A stretch of 11,804 bases of DNA. It comes from Coemansia sp. RSA 922 (lineage: Eukaryota; Kickxellomycota; Kickxellomycetes; Kickxellales; Kickxellaceae). The translations under genes were made by a program, and so were the position numbers. This document shows, one piece after another, positions 1 through 7,792 of the stretch. Under the pieces are notes generated by a model. That model was given only the letters and a program-made list of their open reading frames with translations, ran no database searches and had not been told where the DNA came from. Within the stretch, counting starts at the first letter, position 1. Every line of letters begins with the position of its first letter. Location of the stretch: contig JANBQS010000798.1 in NCBI GenBank assembly GCA_027577415.1, forward strand, positions 1-11,804, read 5' to 3'.

Positions 1-339
1 GAAGACGACTCAAAGTTGGCTGCGCGAAAGTACGCGCGTATTGTACAAAAGCTCGGGTTTCCAGCAAAGTTTACGGATTTTAAGATCCAAAACATCGTGG
101 GGTCTTGCGACGTAAAATTCCCTATTCGTCTCGAGGGACTGGCTTATTCGCACGGCACCTTTTCGAGTTATGAACCTGAGCTGTTTCCGGGTCTTATTTA
201 CCGCATGGTCAAGCCCAAGATTGTGTTGCTCATCTTTGTGTCGGGCAAGATCGTGCTCACTGGTGCTAAGGTTCGCGAGGAGATCTACCAGGCCTTTGAG
301 GCTATCTATCCTGTGTTGAGCGAGTATCGGAAGCCCTAA
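1..339 (+). CDS. TATA-binding protein (TBP), C-terminal part, 5' truncated by window edge
   Basis: The reading frame is open from base 1 and ends with TAA at 337-339, giving 112 residues of the C-terminal core of TBP (SPT15 in yeast, TBP in animals). TBP binds the TATA box in the minor groove and nucleates TFIID, SL1/TFIIIB-type complexes for all three nuclear RNA polymerases. The segment begins in the helix between the two core repeats ([15 protein letters not shown], residues 6-20) and covers the whole second repeat. The DNA-kinking phenylalanines of this repeat are present at fragment residues 62 (ELFPG) and 79 (LIFVS), as is [16 protein letters not shown]. The C-terminus LSEYRKP lies where yeast TBP also ends. 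No intron is visible in the fragment. The start codon, N-terminal domain and first repeat lie upstream of the window. Identification is essentially certain. Confidence 0.98.
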   Translation, partial: EDDSKLAARKYARIVQKLGFPAKFTDFKIQNIVGSCDVKFPIRLEGLAYSHGTFSSYEPELFPGLIYRMVKPKIVLLIFVSGKIVLTGAKVREEIYQAFEAIYPVLSEYRKP

Positions 340-673
340 TCGCTGCCTCGTTGCTTGGAGCTCTCACTTTCTGGCTGACCTGCGCACCTACCTTGCTGTG
401 TCTGTCTGCTGACTCGGCACATTTTTCCAAACTGTATACTTACCGATAAAAAAATATATGAACCAAATTTTAATTGTTGGCAGTGAGGCTGGAGTGTGGA
501 TTACGCAGCAAGCGATTTAAGCGTCGTGCTTTAGAGAGGGAGTGTGTGCATAGTAGAAATAGCTTGCGCAATCCCTTTCTCTTCTTTGCAAATTTCGCTT
601 CTTTCTAAATAACAAATTTTCTTTCTTCTTTGATTTTGCATCTGTTAACATTTTTTTTTGGCTGGCTCTGAAA
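340..673 (+). other. TBP 3' UTR and CSN6 promoter, no gene seen
   Basis: This 334-bp gap between the TBP stop and the CSN6 start holds no supportable gene. A GATAAA hexamer at 445-450, followed by an A-rich then T-rich stretch, is a plausible but non-canonical poly(A) region for TBP. The 100 bases before the CSN6 ATG are rich in C and T on the coding strand, with a run of nine or more T at about 650-658, as is common upstream of fungal start codons. Confidence 0.6.
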
Positions 674-1903
674 ATGACTCCTCGTACTTCTGGCACTGTA
701 GTGGTGCACCCACTCGTACTCCTGAATATCTCAGAGCATACAACGCGCACCGCAGCACAAAGCAAGGCTGGCAGCCTAACAAATGCCCCTCTAGTGTGTG
801 GTGCGCTGCTTGGACGGCAGCTGGAGAACCAAGCTGAGGTGTTTTTGTCATTTGAGCTAAAATTCAATGCACACGATGGCGCTGGCCCTGCCCCGTATGA
901 GCTCGACGACAGGCACTTCCTTACTCGCATGGATCAGATGAAACAAATTTTCCCCGAGGACGAGTTTATTGGCTGGTACGTAGTTGGATCCAGCACACAG
1001 GTCACTCCGGCGATTGCTATACTTCACCAACAGATCATGAGGGCGCTCCCGACGGCGCTTCTGCTTGTATTTGACGCTGCGTTTGAGACCGGCGATGGTG
1101 GTGCGGCTTTACCTTTGGCTGTTTATGACACGCTTCCGCCAACTCGTGTGGAGCGGGCTAAGCTTCAGCAGAACTTTGGCGCAGTCAACCATGAGTCTAC
1201 TGCTGCGGTGGACTATTATGTCGAGTCGGCTAGCGATGATGCCATCGCGCTCGAAGAAGACACAGTGTGGGCGTCGCACTTGGTGCCCCTGCGGATTTCT
1301 ATCGACTCGGGCGAGGCTGAGCGTGTTGCTATTGAGCACGTAGCCCACGTCTCGCGGCCCACTACTATGGAGATTATGCTGGGCGAGGAGTCTGTGGGCG
1401 GGGCCAGCAGCATGGTAGCTACTGGACAGGAATCGGAGCAGAATGTGCCGGTGGTACTGACATCGCGGATGGCGACGTTCTTGTCGAGCCAGCGCAACGC
1501 TGTGGATATGCTGCACCGGGACATCACGGTGCTCAAGGCGTATGTGGGTGAGGTCATTAGCGGACAGGCGCCCTTTGACCCTGAGATTATGCAGCTCGTT
1601 CAGCGCATGCTGTGCAACCGGCCTGTAGTGCAAAACGACGAGATGTTTGACTTGGCGATGATGCAGGAGGAGACTAACTTCCATATGACGGCGCATTTGG
1701 CCAATATTACCACTACATCGTCGGTGGTGCGCAACCTGGCCCTGCGGTCGAATGCTGCCCTGAGCGCGGCGCGAAACAAGCACCAGCCCTACGTCAATAC
1801 CAGTAGGGAGGGTGGCATGTATGACGGCAGCAATGGTATGTCTTCCATGTTCGGTGGTGGTGGTCGTCATGCGCGGCAGAGAGGATTCGGTCACTTCCGC
1901 TAG
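674..1903 (+). CDS. CSN6: COP9 signalosome complex subunit 6 (CSN6), MPN-domain protein
   Basis: The 409-residue product matches CSN6, a non-catalytic scaffold subunit of the COP9 signalosome, which removes NEDD8 from cullin-RING ubiquitin ligases. The MPN domain spans about residues 8-145, opening with VVVHPLVLLNISEH and continuing through VCGALLGRQ and the GWY triplet at 100-102. In the catalytic paralogue CSN5 the GWY is followed by a zinc-binding H-x-H; here it is VVGSSTQ, so the JAMM metal ligands are absent, as expected for CSN6. The characteristic AERVAIEHVAHVSR lies at about 215-228, then a helical C-terminal region (about 255-360) that in the family joins the CSN helical bundle. The related eIF3f and Rpn8 proteins fit less well, because HPLVLLNISEH and the AERV-I-HVA segment are CSN6 signatures. 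The start at 674 lies just before the conserved domain. An odd Gly/Arg-rich tail follows residue 380. No introns are seen. Confidence 0.93.
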   Translation: MTPRTSGTVVVHPLVLLNISEHTTRTAAQSKAGSLTNAPLVCGALLGRQLENQAEVFLSFELKFNAHDGAGPAPYELDDRHFLTRMDQMKQIFPEDEFIGWYVVGSSTQVTPAIAILHQQIMRALPTALLLVFDAAFETGDGGAALPLAVYDTLPPTRVERAKLQQNFGAVNHESTAAVDYYVESASDDAIALEEDTVWASHLVPLRISIDSGEAERVAIEHVAHVSRPTTMEIMLGEESVGGASSMVATGQESEQNVPVVLTSRMATFLSSQRNAVDMLHRDITVLKAYVGEVISGQAPFDPEIMQLVQRMLCNRPVVQNDEMFDLAMMQEETNFHMTAHLANITTTSSVVRNLALRSNAALSAARNKHQPYVNTSREGGMYDGSNGMSSMFGGGGRHARQRGFGHFR

Positions 1904-1962
1904 AGAGAAGAACATTGTCGTTGTTGATCTGATATGCACAGATCAAGCACTCTTGTGAGCAC

Positions 1963-1968
1963 AATAAA
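1963..1968 (+). terminator. poly(A) signal AATAAA for CSN6
   Basis: A canonical AATAAA lies 60 bases after the CSN6 stop codon in the 146-bp gap before the next gene. It is the only such hexamer in the gap on the coding strand. The assignment is by position and motif only. Confidence 0.55.
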
Positions 1969-2049
1969 TACAAATTCAGCAATTCGCCAAAGACTTTTTT
2001 TGCCATTCACTGTCTTTCTTTTTCATATTCATATACACATAACTATAAA

Positions 2050-2877
2050 ATGGCCTCGATTCCTCCCAACCAGACAATCTACTTTCGCAATCTCAATGAC
2101 AAAATCCAAAAGGAAGTTCTCAAGCAGACGCTCTACAGCCTGTGCGTGCCGTATGGACGAGTACTGGATATTGTAGCGCTCAAGACGGCAAAGATGCGCG
2201 GACAGGCGTTTATTGTGTTTGGAGACATTGCAGCATCGACAGCCGCACTTAGACAACTGAATGGACGGCATTTGTTTGGACGGGCAATGCGCGTAGAATA
2301 CGCCTTGAGCAAGTCTGACGTAGTGGCACAAAGCGATGGTACGCTCAAATTTGGCGAGCCGCGCAAGCATATTAGCGCTGAGCAGCGGAAACGTCAGCTA
2401 GGGATTAGTGGAGCGCAGGTATCTGGTGTGGGAGAATCGAATAGCAAGCGAAGGCCGAGTGTGGAGGATGGCGATGAGCCGACGTCGAAGCGGCGCGCTA
2501 TGAGCTATGATAGTGAGGATGAAGACGATATGGCTATTGCTGAGAGTGATGACGAAGAGTCGGGTGATGAGATCGGTCCGCTGCCGCCAAAGGCGGGTAA
2601 TACGGAGGAGGTGGAGGTGGGATCGGGTAGTGGAGCTGATGCGCGACCTAGTGCTACCCTGTTTGTCACCAATCTGCCTGAAACTGTATCGATCGGTATG
2701 CTGTCTGGGTTGTTCCAGCAGTACGCGGGATTCAGAGAAGTAAGGACTGTCCCTGGCCGTGGCGATATGGCGTTCGTCGATTACCAGAGCGCTGATGCTG
2801 CTGCGGCGGCACGTAGCGTTTTGGATGGATTTGGACTATCTGCAGAGCAAGCAATGAAAGTAGACTTTTCTCGGTAA
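2050..2877 (+). CDS. U1A/U2B''/SNF-type snRNP protein with two RRMs
   Basis: The 275-residue protein has the U1A/U2B'' architecture. RRM1 (about residues 8-88) has RNP2 TIYFRNL at 9-15 and RNP1 RGQAFIVF at 50-57, and RRM2 (about 201-274) has RNP2 LFVTNL at 204-209 and the RNP1-like RGDMAFVDY at 237-245. Family members bind the loop of U1 stem-loop II or U2 stem-loop IV RNA in the spliceosome. The segment DIVALKTAKMRGQAF before RNP1 resembles U2B'' and Drosophila SNF more than human U1A, so a single dual-purpose protein is possible. The linker (about 100-200) contains two basic NLS-like patches (SKRRP near 132 and SKRRA near 146) and a highly acidic, serine-containing stretch at about 152-174, unlike the proline-rich linker of human U1A. 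The start ATAAAATGGCC has A at -3 and G at +4. No introns are seen. Confidence 0.93.
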   Translation: MASIPPNQTIYFRNLNDKIQKEVLKQTLYSLCVPYGRVLDIVALKTAKMRGQAFIVFGDIAASTAALRQLNGRHLFGRAMRVEYALSKSDVVAQSDGTLKFGEPRKHISAEQRKRQLGISGAQVSGVGESNSKRRPSVEDGDEPTSKRRAMSYDSEDEDDMAIAESDDEESGDEIGPLPPKAGNTEEVEVGSGSGADARPSATLFVTNLPETVSIGMLSGLFQQYAGFREVRTVPGRGDMAFVDYQSADAAAAARSVLDGFGLSAEQAMKVDFSR

Positions 2878-2995
2878 ACCCGATAGTTTTTTATTTTCTT
2901 TCCCGCATTGCAAAATATTAGCTTTGTTTTTTTGCTGTTGTGGCGCTGTGAGCCGATGGAGATCGCACTGACAAAGACGAGCTGCATTTGTTGTG

Positions 2996-3088
2996 ATTGG
3001 GCGGGATCTGTTTACTTGTAGGCACGGCTCGCATACACGCATACTCGGAGACGAGCCAAAGTGAGCTGTGCGGTGATGCACAGCCAAT
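2996..3088. promoter_or_regulatory. Two CCAAT boxes in divergent orientation
   Basis: ATTGG at 2996-3000 (CCAAT on the minus strand, followed by GCGGG) and CCAAT at 3084-3088 on the plus strand lie 83 bp apart. CCAAT is bound by the HAP/NF-Y complex in fungi. They sit at the upstream end of the leader of the 4316-7311 gene. A 5-bp motif is weak evidence alone; the pairing in a non-coding region makes it worth recording. Confidence 0.3.
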
Positions 3089-3102
3089 CTGCGTGTTTAC
3101 TT
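3009..3102 (-). promoter_or_regulatory. Two copies of TGTTTACTT (forkhead-type core GTAAACA on the minus strand)
   Basis: TGTTTACTT occurs at 3009-3017 and 3094-3102, 85 bp apart, and both copies extend by a shared G to a 10-mer. The reverse complement contains GTAAACA, matching the forkhead consensus RTAAAYA. They could be control elements of the downstream gene. Binding is inferred from the motif only. Confidence 0.35.
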
Positions 3103-4315
3103 GAGCGACTGAGCCACTCCTATCTCTCCACCTTTTTTTTTTGTGTTTAGATTTTTTTTCTTTCGCATACTCCTTTTTTTTATTCTACTGCTTGTCGCAT
3201 ATTCTTCTCCGGTTGTCGTCTTTTTTTTACTATCTGGTTTTCATTTTACAGAACGACGCTCTTTCTCTCGTCTTGGTGACAGCAAAGGGCTATTGTTTAT
3301 CTTTATTTCTCTCTCGTTAATTCGGTCGAATTTGGACGAACGAACCTGTACTTTCTTGACGCTACCTTGTGAAGGCGTTTATTTTATAGGAACTCAGAGC
3401 TTGATATATAGAGCGACAACATAAGGTATGTGTAGAAAAGAGTGCTTGGACGTTACCTCCGCCACCCTTGATTTTGTGCTCGTCTCGGGTGTCGCTTGTG
3501 TGTCAGCTGGCCTGCATTATCTTACCGCGCATGAGTGTCTTATTCCTCGCCATATGGCCCTTGTTCAAAGAGCAGTGTTTGCTGGAACGCAGCAGGGTGC
3601 TTACTACTGTCTTTCTTTCCCTTTTTGTACTGATGAGCAGTGCCGAGCAACATACTACTTGTGAGAATGAGAGCAGTGTAGTCGTTGGTTCTTTTGGTTT
3701 TTTTCTGCTGATTCACTTGCTCACACCCTGTCAATTTACTGTACGCTTGGCGTGCTTGTGCGGCGGGCCCGCGTGCATATCGGCGCTTTTACCTGCTTTT
3801 CTTGCTGCCAAGAAGGGGGGGCGTAAGGCAGAAATATCTTTCTTGTTGGCCTCTACCGCTCCCACCGCCCTCCTCATGTCCTCTGTCCACCATTTTGCTT
3901 GTAGAATGCGCCTCTCTTCCTTTTGTCCTTTTTCTTTTTTGTTTTCAACTCGGCATTAAACGTCCACACAATTTTTTTCCGAGCCTCACTATATTTTGTC
4001 CGTCTATTGTCCTCTCAACTCGATTTTTTTTATCAACAACACTGTCGATCGCTAGACCGCAGAAAGGGACACCTTGCTTTTTTTTTCGTGGGCAATCCTG
4101 ATTCATTCTACATACCAAGCTGTACGCATTCTTACAAACTCCGCTACCTTTCCCCCATCCTCCTTTGACATACTTTCATTATACTGATCACCTACTTATT
4201 TGGTATCCCTTACTCGCCATTTAGTCAGATAGATTGTTCTACTCCGGTTCGCTCGTTCGCACGTTTGCACGTTGAAAACTTGGTCGGCGGACACAGGAGA
4301 AGCGTGCCTCTGAAT

Positions 4316-7311
4316 ATGAGCAGCAGTACGCCGGTTGGCAAGCGCGTCAAGCTTAGCAATGGTAAGTTTACCAAATGAGCTCACCTATGAATGGCGCCTG
4401 CGCTGATATACACTTTAACAGTGAAACTAACTGTGCTGTGTTTACCCTTGCTGTAATTGTTGTAGACGCTGCGCAGAGTCCGTTGGGAATGCTTGCTGCC
4501 TTGGCATCGCCCTCGCCACCGATACGGAACCCACCTCAGTCACTAGCTACCAGCATGTTGGCTATTTCCGGCAATGCCAGTACACCAAAACCCACACACA
4601 GCAACATAAAGGCCCTCGATATGACAAACACGCCATCAATAGACGCTGGAGCGCTGGAAATGCGCACGCCCATACTAGAATCGGGATTTCCTGAGCGCTC
4701 GCAACGGTCTGCATCGCCACTATATTCACCCAGCACGCGCGCAGCAAGACGGAAAACGCTAAGGGGCTCCCCCGGTGAAGAAGTGGCAGGCCTGCGCGTT
4801 GCGAACGAGGCGGCTGGTGGTTTAGAACAGTCGGCGGGCACGGTTAGCTCGGCGAGTAGTGTGCCAGCGATGTCTCCGGTTCGGTCGGGTGCAATCCCAG
4901 CTACCCAGCTAGATGTCCTGGCCCTAGTCACCGCCACTAGTCCGCCCATGCCCAGTCGCCGTAGATGGGCAGGGTATAGCACGCCAAAGCGTGCCAATGA
5001 GGGCACAACGCCAGCTAATGGGCTTTACGGCGCTCGAAACGGCAACGATAGTAAAAAGGACAGTGGTAGCAGCAGCGATACTGTATCTGAGGACGAGGAC
5101 CAGCTCCGGTCGCATAGTTCACGGATGAAGGCTAGATACCACAGCGTGCAGATGCGCACATTGCCTGGAACACCGCCGGTGGCAAATGGCGGCGGTGTGG
5201 GCCACGGTGCTCGTAGCGAGCACATTATTAGGACGTACCCGACGTTTTATGCCCAAGGTCAGCGGCAGTCCTCGGCCACACCCATACGAGCACAGGTTGG
5301 CAGAAAAGCCAGCGATGGCGAATCGACGACAACAGACGAAGAGGCGTCTGCTCAGCCAAGAACGCCAGTTATGCGCCGTGTCCCTCCATCAAGCCTCCGC
5401 ATGCCGCCGAGCTCTGTTAATAGGGGTTTAGCGTCAGGCCCATCAACGCACATGCCATTCAATGGGCTGGCTCCCGCGTCAGAGCCAGCCCCGAGTTGGC
5501 GGACACGGCCGCGCTTGGGCACTCAGCCTTTCGGCGTGGCGCTTTCCAAGCAGCTGGCCGAGCTGACAGAGGAGGCCGAAGAGATTGAGAACGACAAAAG
5601 TGGGAGCCATGTTATCAACCAGCTCCGAGATCTGTCGGCATCCCTGTCCCCGCTACCATCACCATCGCAGCACCGCCGCTCTCACCCGCGCACCAAACGC
5701 ATGCGGGCTAGGACGAATGGCCAGCGACCTGGATCGGAAACCGAAACCGACAACGAGTGCGAGCACGCTGCTCAGCGTACTGGGGACATAGCGCCGAGGG
5801 CTGACCGGTCAATGTCGACAAGCAGCAACGAAGGCTCGGTACATGCAGTTGGCGCAGCATCGGTGGGTCGGCAGCGCCGCATCATCGCCCGTCCCCAGTA
5901 CAATGGAGCCAACAGTTTGCCACCCTACCGCCCGTTAGTTGCGAATGGTGGCTCTGCCTCGTTCAATGGGCACATGTCGCCTGTATCGGCTCGTGACGCA
6001 CAGCAGCTTAGACTTCCTTCTGTCGCGCACCTTGCCGGTCCGCCATCTCGCCAAGGGGCTATCCAGCCTCTCCCGCCAGTACCCACCTGTGGCGGCGGTG
6101 ACAGCGGTGGAGAAACTACCGAGACGGACGACGATTTCTTTGACACCTCGCGGTCGTTCCACTACAGCATCCGCCCGCCTCGCCGAGTAGTAAGACAGCT
6201 TGCCAGTCTGCGCGAGCGCAACCTTCAGCCTATCGCCTTGGATCTTCACTCCCAGCCACCGCTAATGCCCAGTTACCAGCCTCACACTGCGCCAGTGGTC
6301 GGGTCAGGCCCAGGTACCAACGACGCCTTTGGACTGGGCATCAGTGGATCTGGAAGTGGCGCGAACCGCAATGCCAGTGGACCATACGCTGGACCTGCGC
6401 GCATCGTATCCACGCCCATTCCCGCTGCTGCTGCGTCACTGGCGTCTGCTCTCCGTGACCAAAGGCGCCCATTACCAGGTCCTTTGGTATCGCCGGGCCC
6501 GCCGCCCATCCGTCAGCAGCCAGCTGCTTACCAGCAGGGTGGCGAACAACGGGCATACCCGATGCACAACAGCAGTATGCGCCGCGAGTTTGCGCGGGAT
6601 CCATTTACGCCCATGCCTGACGAGTTTACATATAAGGGTGCTGCTCTCCGTCGTCTCGAGAGATCGCACAACCGCGGCGCTCCTGGTGGCGAAGGGCCAG
6701 AATCCTCGGCGAACAGAAAGCGCGCGCTCACTGCGCCGTCATCGTTTGAGCCGCCTATGGCTAAGCGGAGCATGCACGGACATGATGCTAGTGGCGCCCC
6801 CATCGCTCGTGTGCCTGGTACGCGTACTAGACACAGTGGTGTGAGTAGCCCCGAAATGCCCAATGAGCCGGTTCCCGCTGAGCCTCGCCATCAGATCGGC
6901 GGCAGATCTAGCTTGCTGGGTGAGTCTCCTGTCTCGTCACTGCGCTCGTCGCTATTTGCTCGTGCTGCTCCATCACTACCTGCAAGCGTGGCGTCCTCGT
7001 CGGCGTCCTCGTCTTCATCCTCCTTGTCTGGCTCCAGGCACGCGATGCACAACGACTCCCAGACTAGACTTGTAGATATCCCGCACTCTATAGCTGAGAG
7101 TACCTCGGACCTAGCCGAACCCTCTTCGCGTAAGCGCCGCCACTCATCTGCTGCCACACGCCTCCAGCTGCAAAGCACCACTCCACCATCCGCCATAAAG
7201 TCTATCGAAGAATCGCCAACTTCCTCTTTCTCCTCTTTGGGTCCGGCTACTGATAGATCGCCACAATCCAGCGACGCGCTGTTCCCGCCCATTGACTCTG
7301 GTTCCAACTAA
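4316..7311 (+). CDS. Unassigned 963-aa disordered, basic, Ser/Pro-rich protein; two exons (4316-4361, 4466-7311)
   Basis: I do not recognise this protein. Splicing a 46-nt first exon to the 2.8-kb second exon gives 963 residues starting MSSSTPVGKRVKLSND, then AAQSPLGMLAALASP (17-31); the short basic patch at 9-12 could be nuclear targeting. The rest is mostly low complexity, rich in S, P, A, R and G, with no transmembrane segment or recognisable fold. There are about 28 S/T-P pairs, including CDK-type SPVR (152-155), TPKR (188-191) and TPIR (287-290). Acidic clusters lie at 217-227, 300-308, 438-446 and 563-572; the last three share a G-E/S-x-T-x-T-D core. A probable helix lies at about 370-407 (KQLAELTEEAEEIEND within it), the most ordered-looking segment is around 574-604 after DDDFFDTSRSFHYS, and a poly-Ser run is at 858-868. 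A regulated nuclear or chromatin/cell-cycle factor is only an inference from composition. The 978-codon ORF beginning at 4375 is the same frame, but its first 30 codons are intron. Confidence 0.82.
4362..4465 (+). other. Spliceosomal intron, 104 nt
   Basis: The donor G|GTAAGT begins at 4362, the branch-site match ACTAAC is at 4426-4431, and a T-rich tract with TTGTTGTAG ends at 4465. Removing it joins the 46-nt coding exon to exon 2 within codon 16 (G + AC = Asp) and keeps the frame. Exon 1 runs into a TGA shortly after the donor if unspliced, and the unspliced downstream frame would begin with intron-like sequence. All three splice signals are strong matches to fungal consensus. Confidence 0.85.
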
Positions 7312-7319
7312 AATTAAAA

Positions 7320-7347
7320 AATAAAATATTTAATGAATAATAATAAA
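7320..7347 (+). terminator. Tandem AATAAA poly(A) signals
   Basis: AATAAA occurs at 7320-7325 and 7342-7347, within 40 bases of the stop codon of the 963-aa protein gene, in a very A-rich stretch. These are plausible 3'-end signals; very short 3' UTRs fit the compact layout. Confidence 0.5.
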
Positions 7348-7612
7348 AAAAGGTGTGGTCAGAGATAGCTAAATTCTCAGCAACCTCTCCAGTGTCGCTT
7401 TGGAGTCACGTAGAGAGGATTCAGAGCTTGACTCTATATTAAAGCATAATCATCACCCCAGCAATTTCTTTTTTTAAAATCGAATGTCGTTTCCGCCTGA
7501 ACTTTGAACCCGAGGCATCTCGCGTAGAAATGCCGCAGAATAGTCAAATCACAGACAAAAACGATCTAAAGCATCGACTAAAAATGTGAAAATTTCTGTC
7601 CCTGATAAACAG

Positions 7613-7651
7613 TAGCCTCGAAAACCCGCTTAACCAGGCCGCGCGAGGCTA
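7613..7651. repeat. 8-bp perfect inverted repeat, 23-nt spacer
   Basis: TAGCCTCG at 7613-7620 is the exact reverse complement of CGAGGCTA at 7644-7651. It lies about 140-180 bp before the cyclin Q start. It could be paired protein-binding sites or a hairpin in a leader transcript; the function is unknown. Confidence 0.6.
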
Positions 7652-7660
7652 ATGCGCATA

Positions 7661-7666
7661 ACGTCA
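7661..7666 (+). promoter_or_regulatory. CRE/ATF-like half site ACGTCA
   Basis: ACGTCA within TAACGTCATTA matches the half-site bound by CREB/ATF-type bZIP factors and lies about 130 bp upstream of the cyclin Q start, ten bases after the inverted repeat. A six-base motif is weak support. Confidence 0.25.
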
Positions 7667-7792
7667 TTAATATTTAAGGATCCCATTTTTATTTAGTCTA
7701 ATAAACAAGCTTTCTAAGCTAAAACCCTGTAACATGAAAATAAAAGGACCCTGTGATTTACTGACAATATTTTGTATTATAATTTAGCCACA

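Larger units (their letters stand above)
2878..4315 (+). other. 1.4-kb pyrimidine-rich intergenic region, probably promoter and 5' leader of the next gene
   Basis: No convincing gene is seen in this stretch. The first 250 bases are of mixed composition and hold CCAAT-type and TGTTTACTT motifs. From about 3130 to 4200 the plus strand is strongly enriched in T and C with many runs of seven or more T. Several plus-strand ORFs here (the longest 163 codons, 3468-3959) are made of Phe, Leu, Ser and Cys codons typical of translated T-rich DNA and show no recognisable domain. The region ends at the ATG at 4316. It could hold a long 5' UTR, possibly with an intron (an AG|GTATGT sequence lies at 3424-3431), but that cannot be settled from sequence alone. 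Confidence 0.6.
7312..7792 (+). other. AT-rich intergenic region between the 963-aa gene and cyclin Q
   Basis: This 481-bp gap holds no ORF of note. Two AATAAA hexamers (7320-7325, 7342-7347) directly after the upstream stop are likely poly(A) signals of the 963-aa gene. The remainder is presumed promoter of the cyclin gene: it contains an 8-bp inverted repeat at 7613-7651, an ACGTCA half-CRE at 7661-7666 and AT-rich sequence up to the ATG. Confidence 0.6.

Noticed and set aside
436..446. ATACTTACC resembling the 5' end of U1 snRNA
   Set aside because: The following bases do not match U1 (no CTGGCAGGG and no stem-loops), and the sequence falls in the TBP 3' UTR.
1109..1939. 276-codon minus-strand ORF antisense to CSN6
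   Set aside because: It lies opposite a confidently identified gene, has no recognisable domain, and long antisense ORFs are expected where codons end in G or C.
3143..4168. Several plus-strand ORFs of 78-163 codons, some looking membrane-like
   Set aside because: Their Phe/Leu/Ser/Cys-rich composition is what T- and C-rich DNA gives in any frame. All overlap in different frames and none has a known motif.
3394..7423. Shared 11-mer TCAGAGCTTGA near 3394 and 7413
   Set aside because: Dozens of repeated 11-mers are expected by chance in a window of this length.
7499..7520. GAACTTTGAACCCGAGG, resembling a reverse tRNA T-arm
   Set aside because: The flanking bases do not form the five-pair T-stem, and no D-arm, anticodon arm or acceptor stem could be found.
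7755..7786. TTACTGAC...TTTAG as a possible 3' splice site just before the cyclin Q start
   Set aside because: No convincing donor lies upstream and the cyclin N-terminus is already complete from the ATG at 7793.
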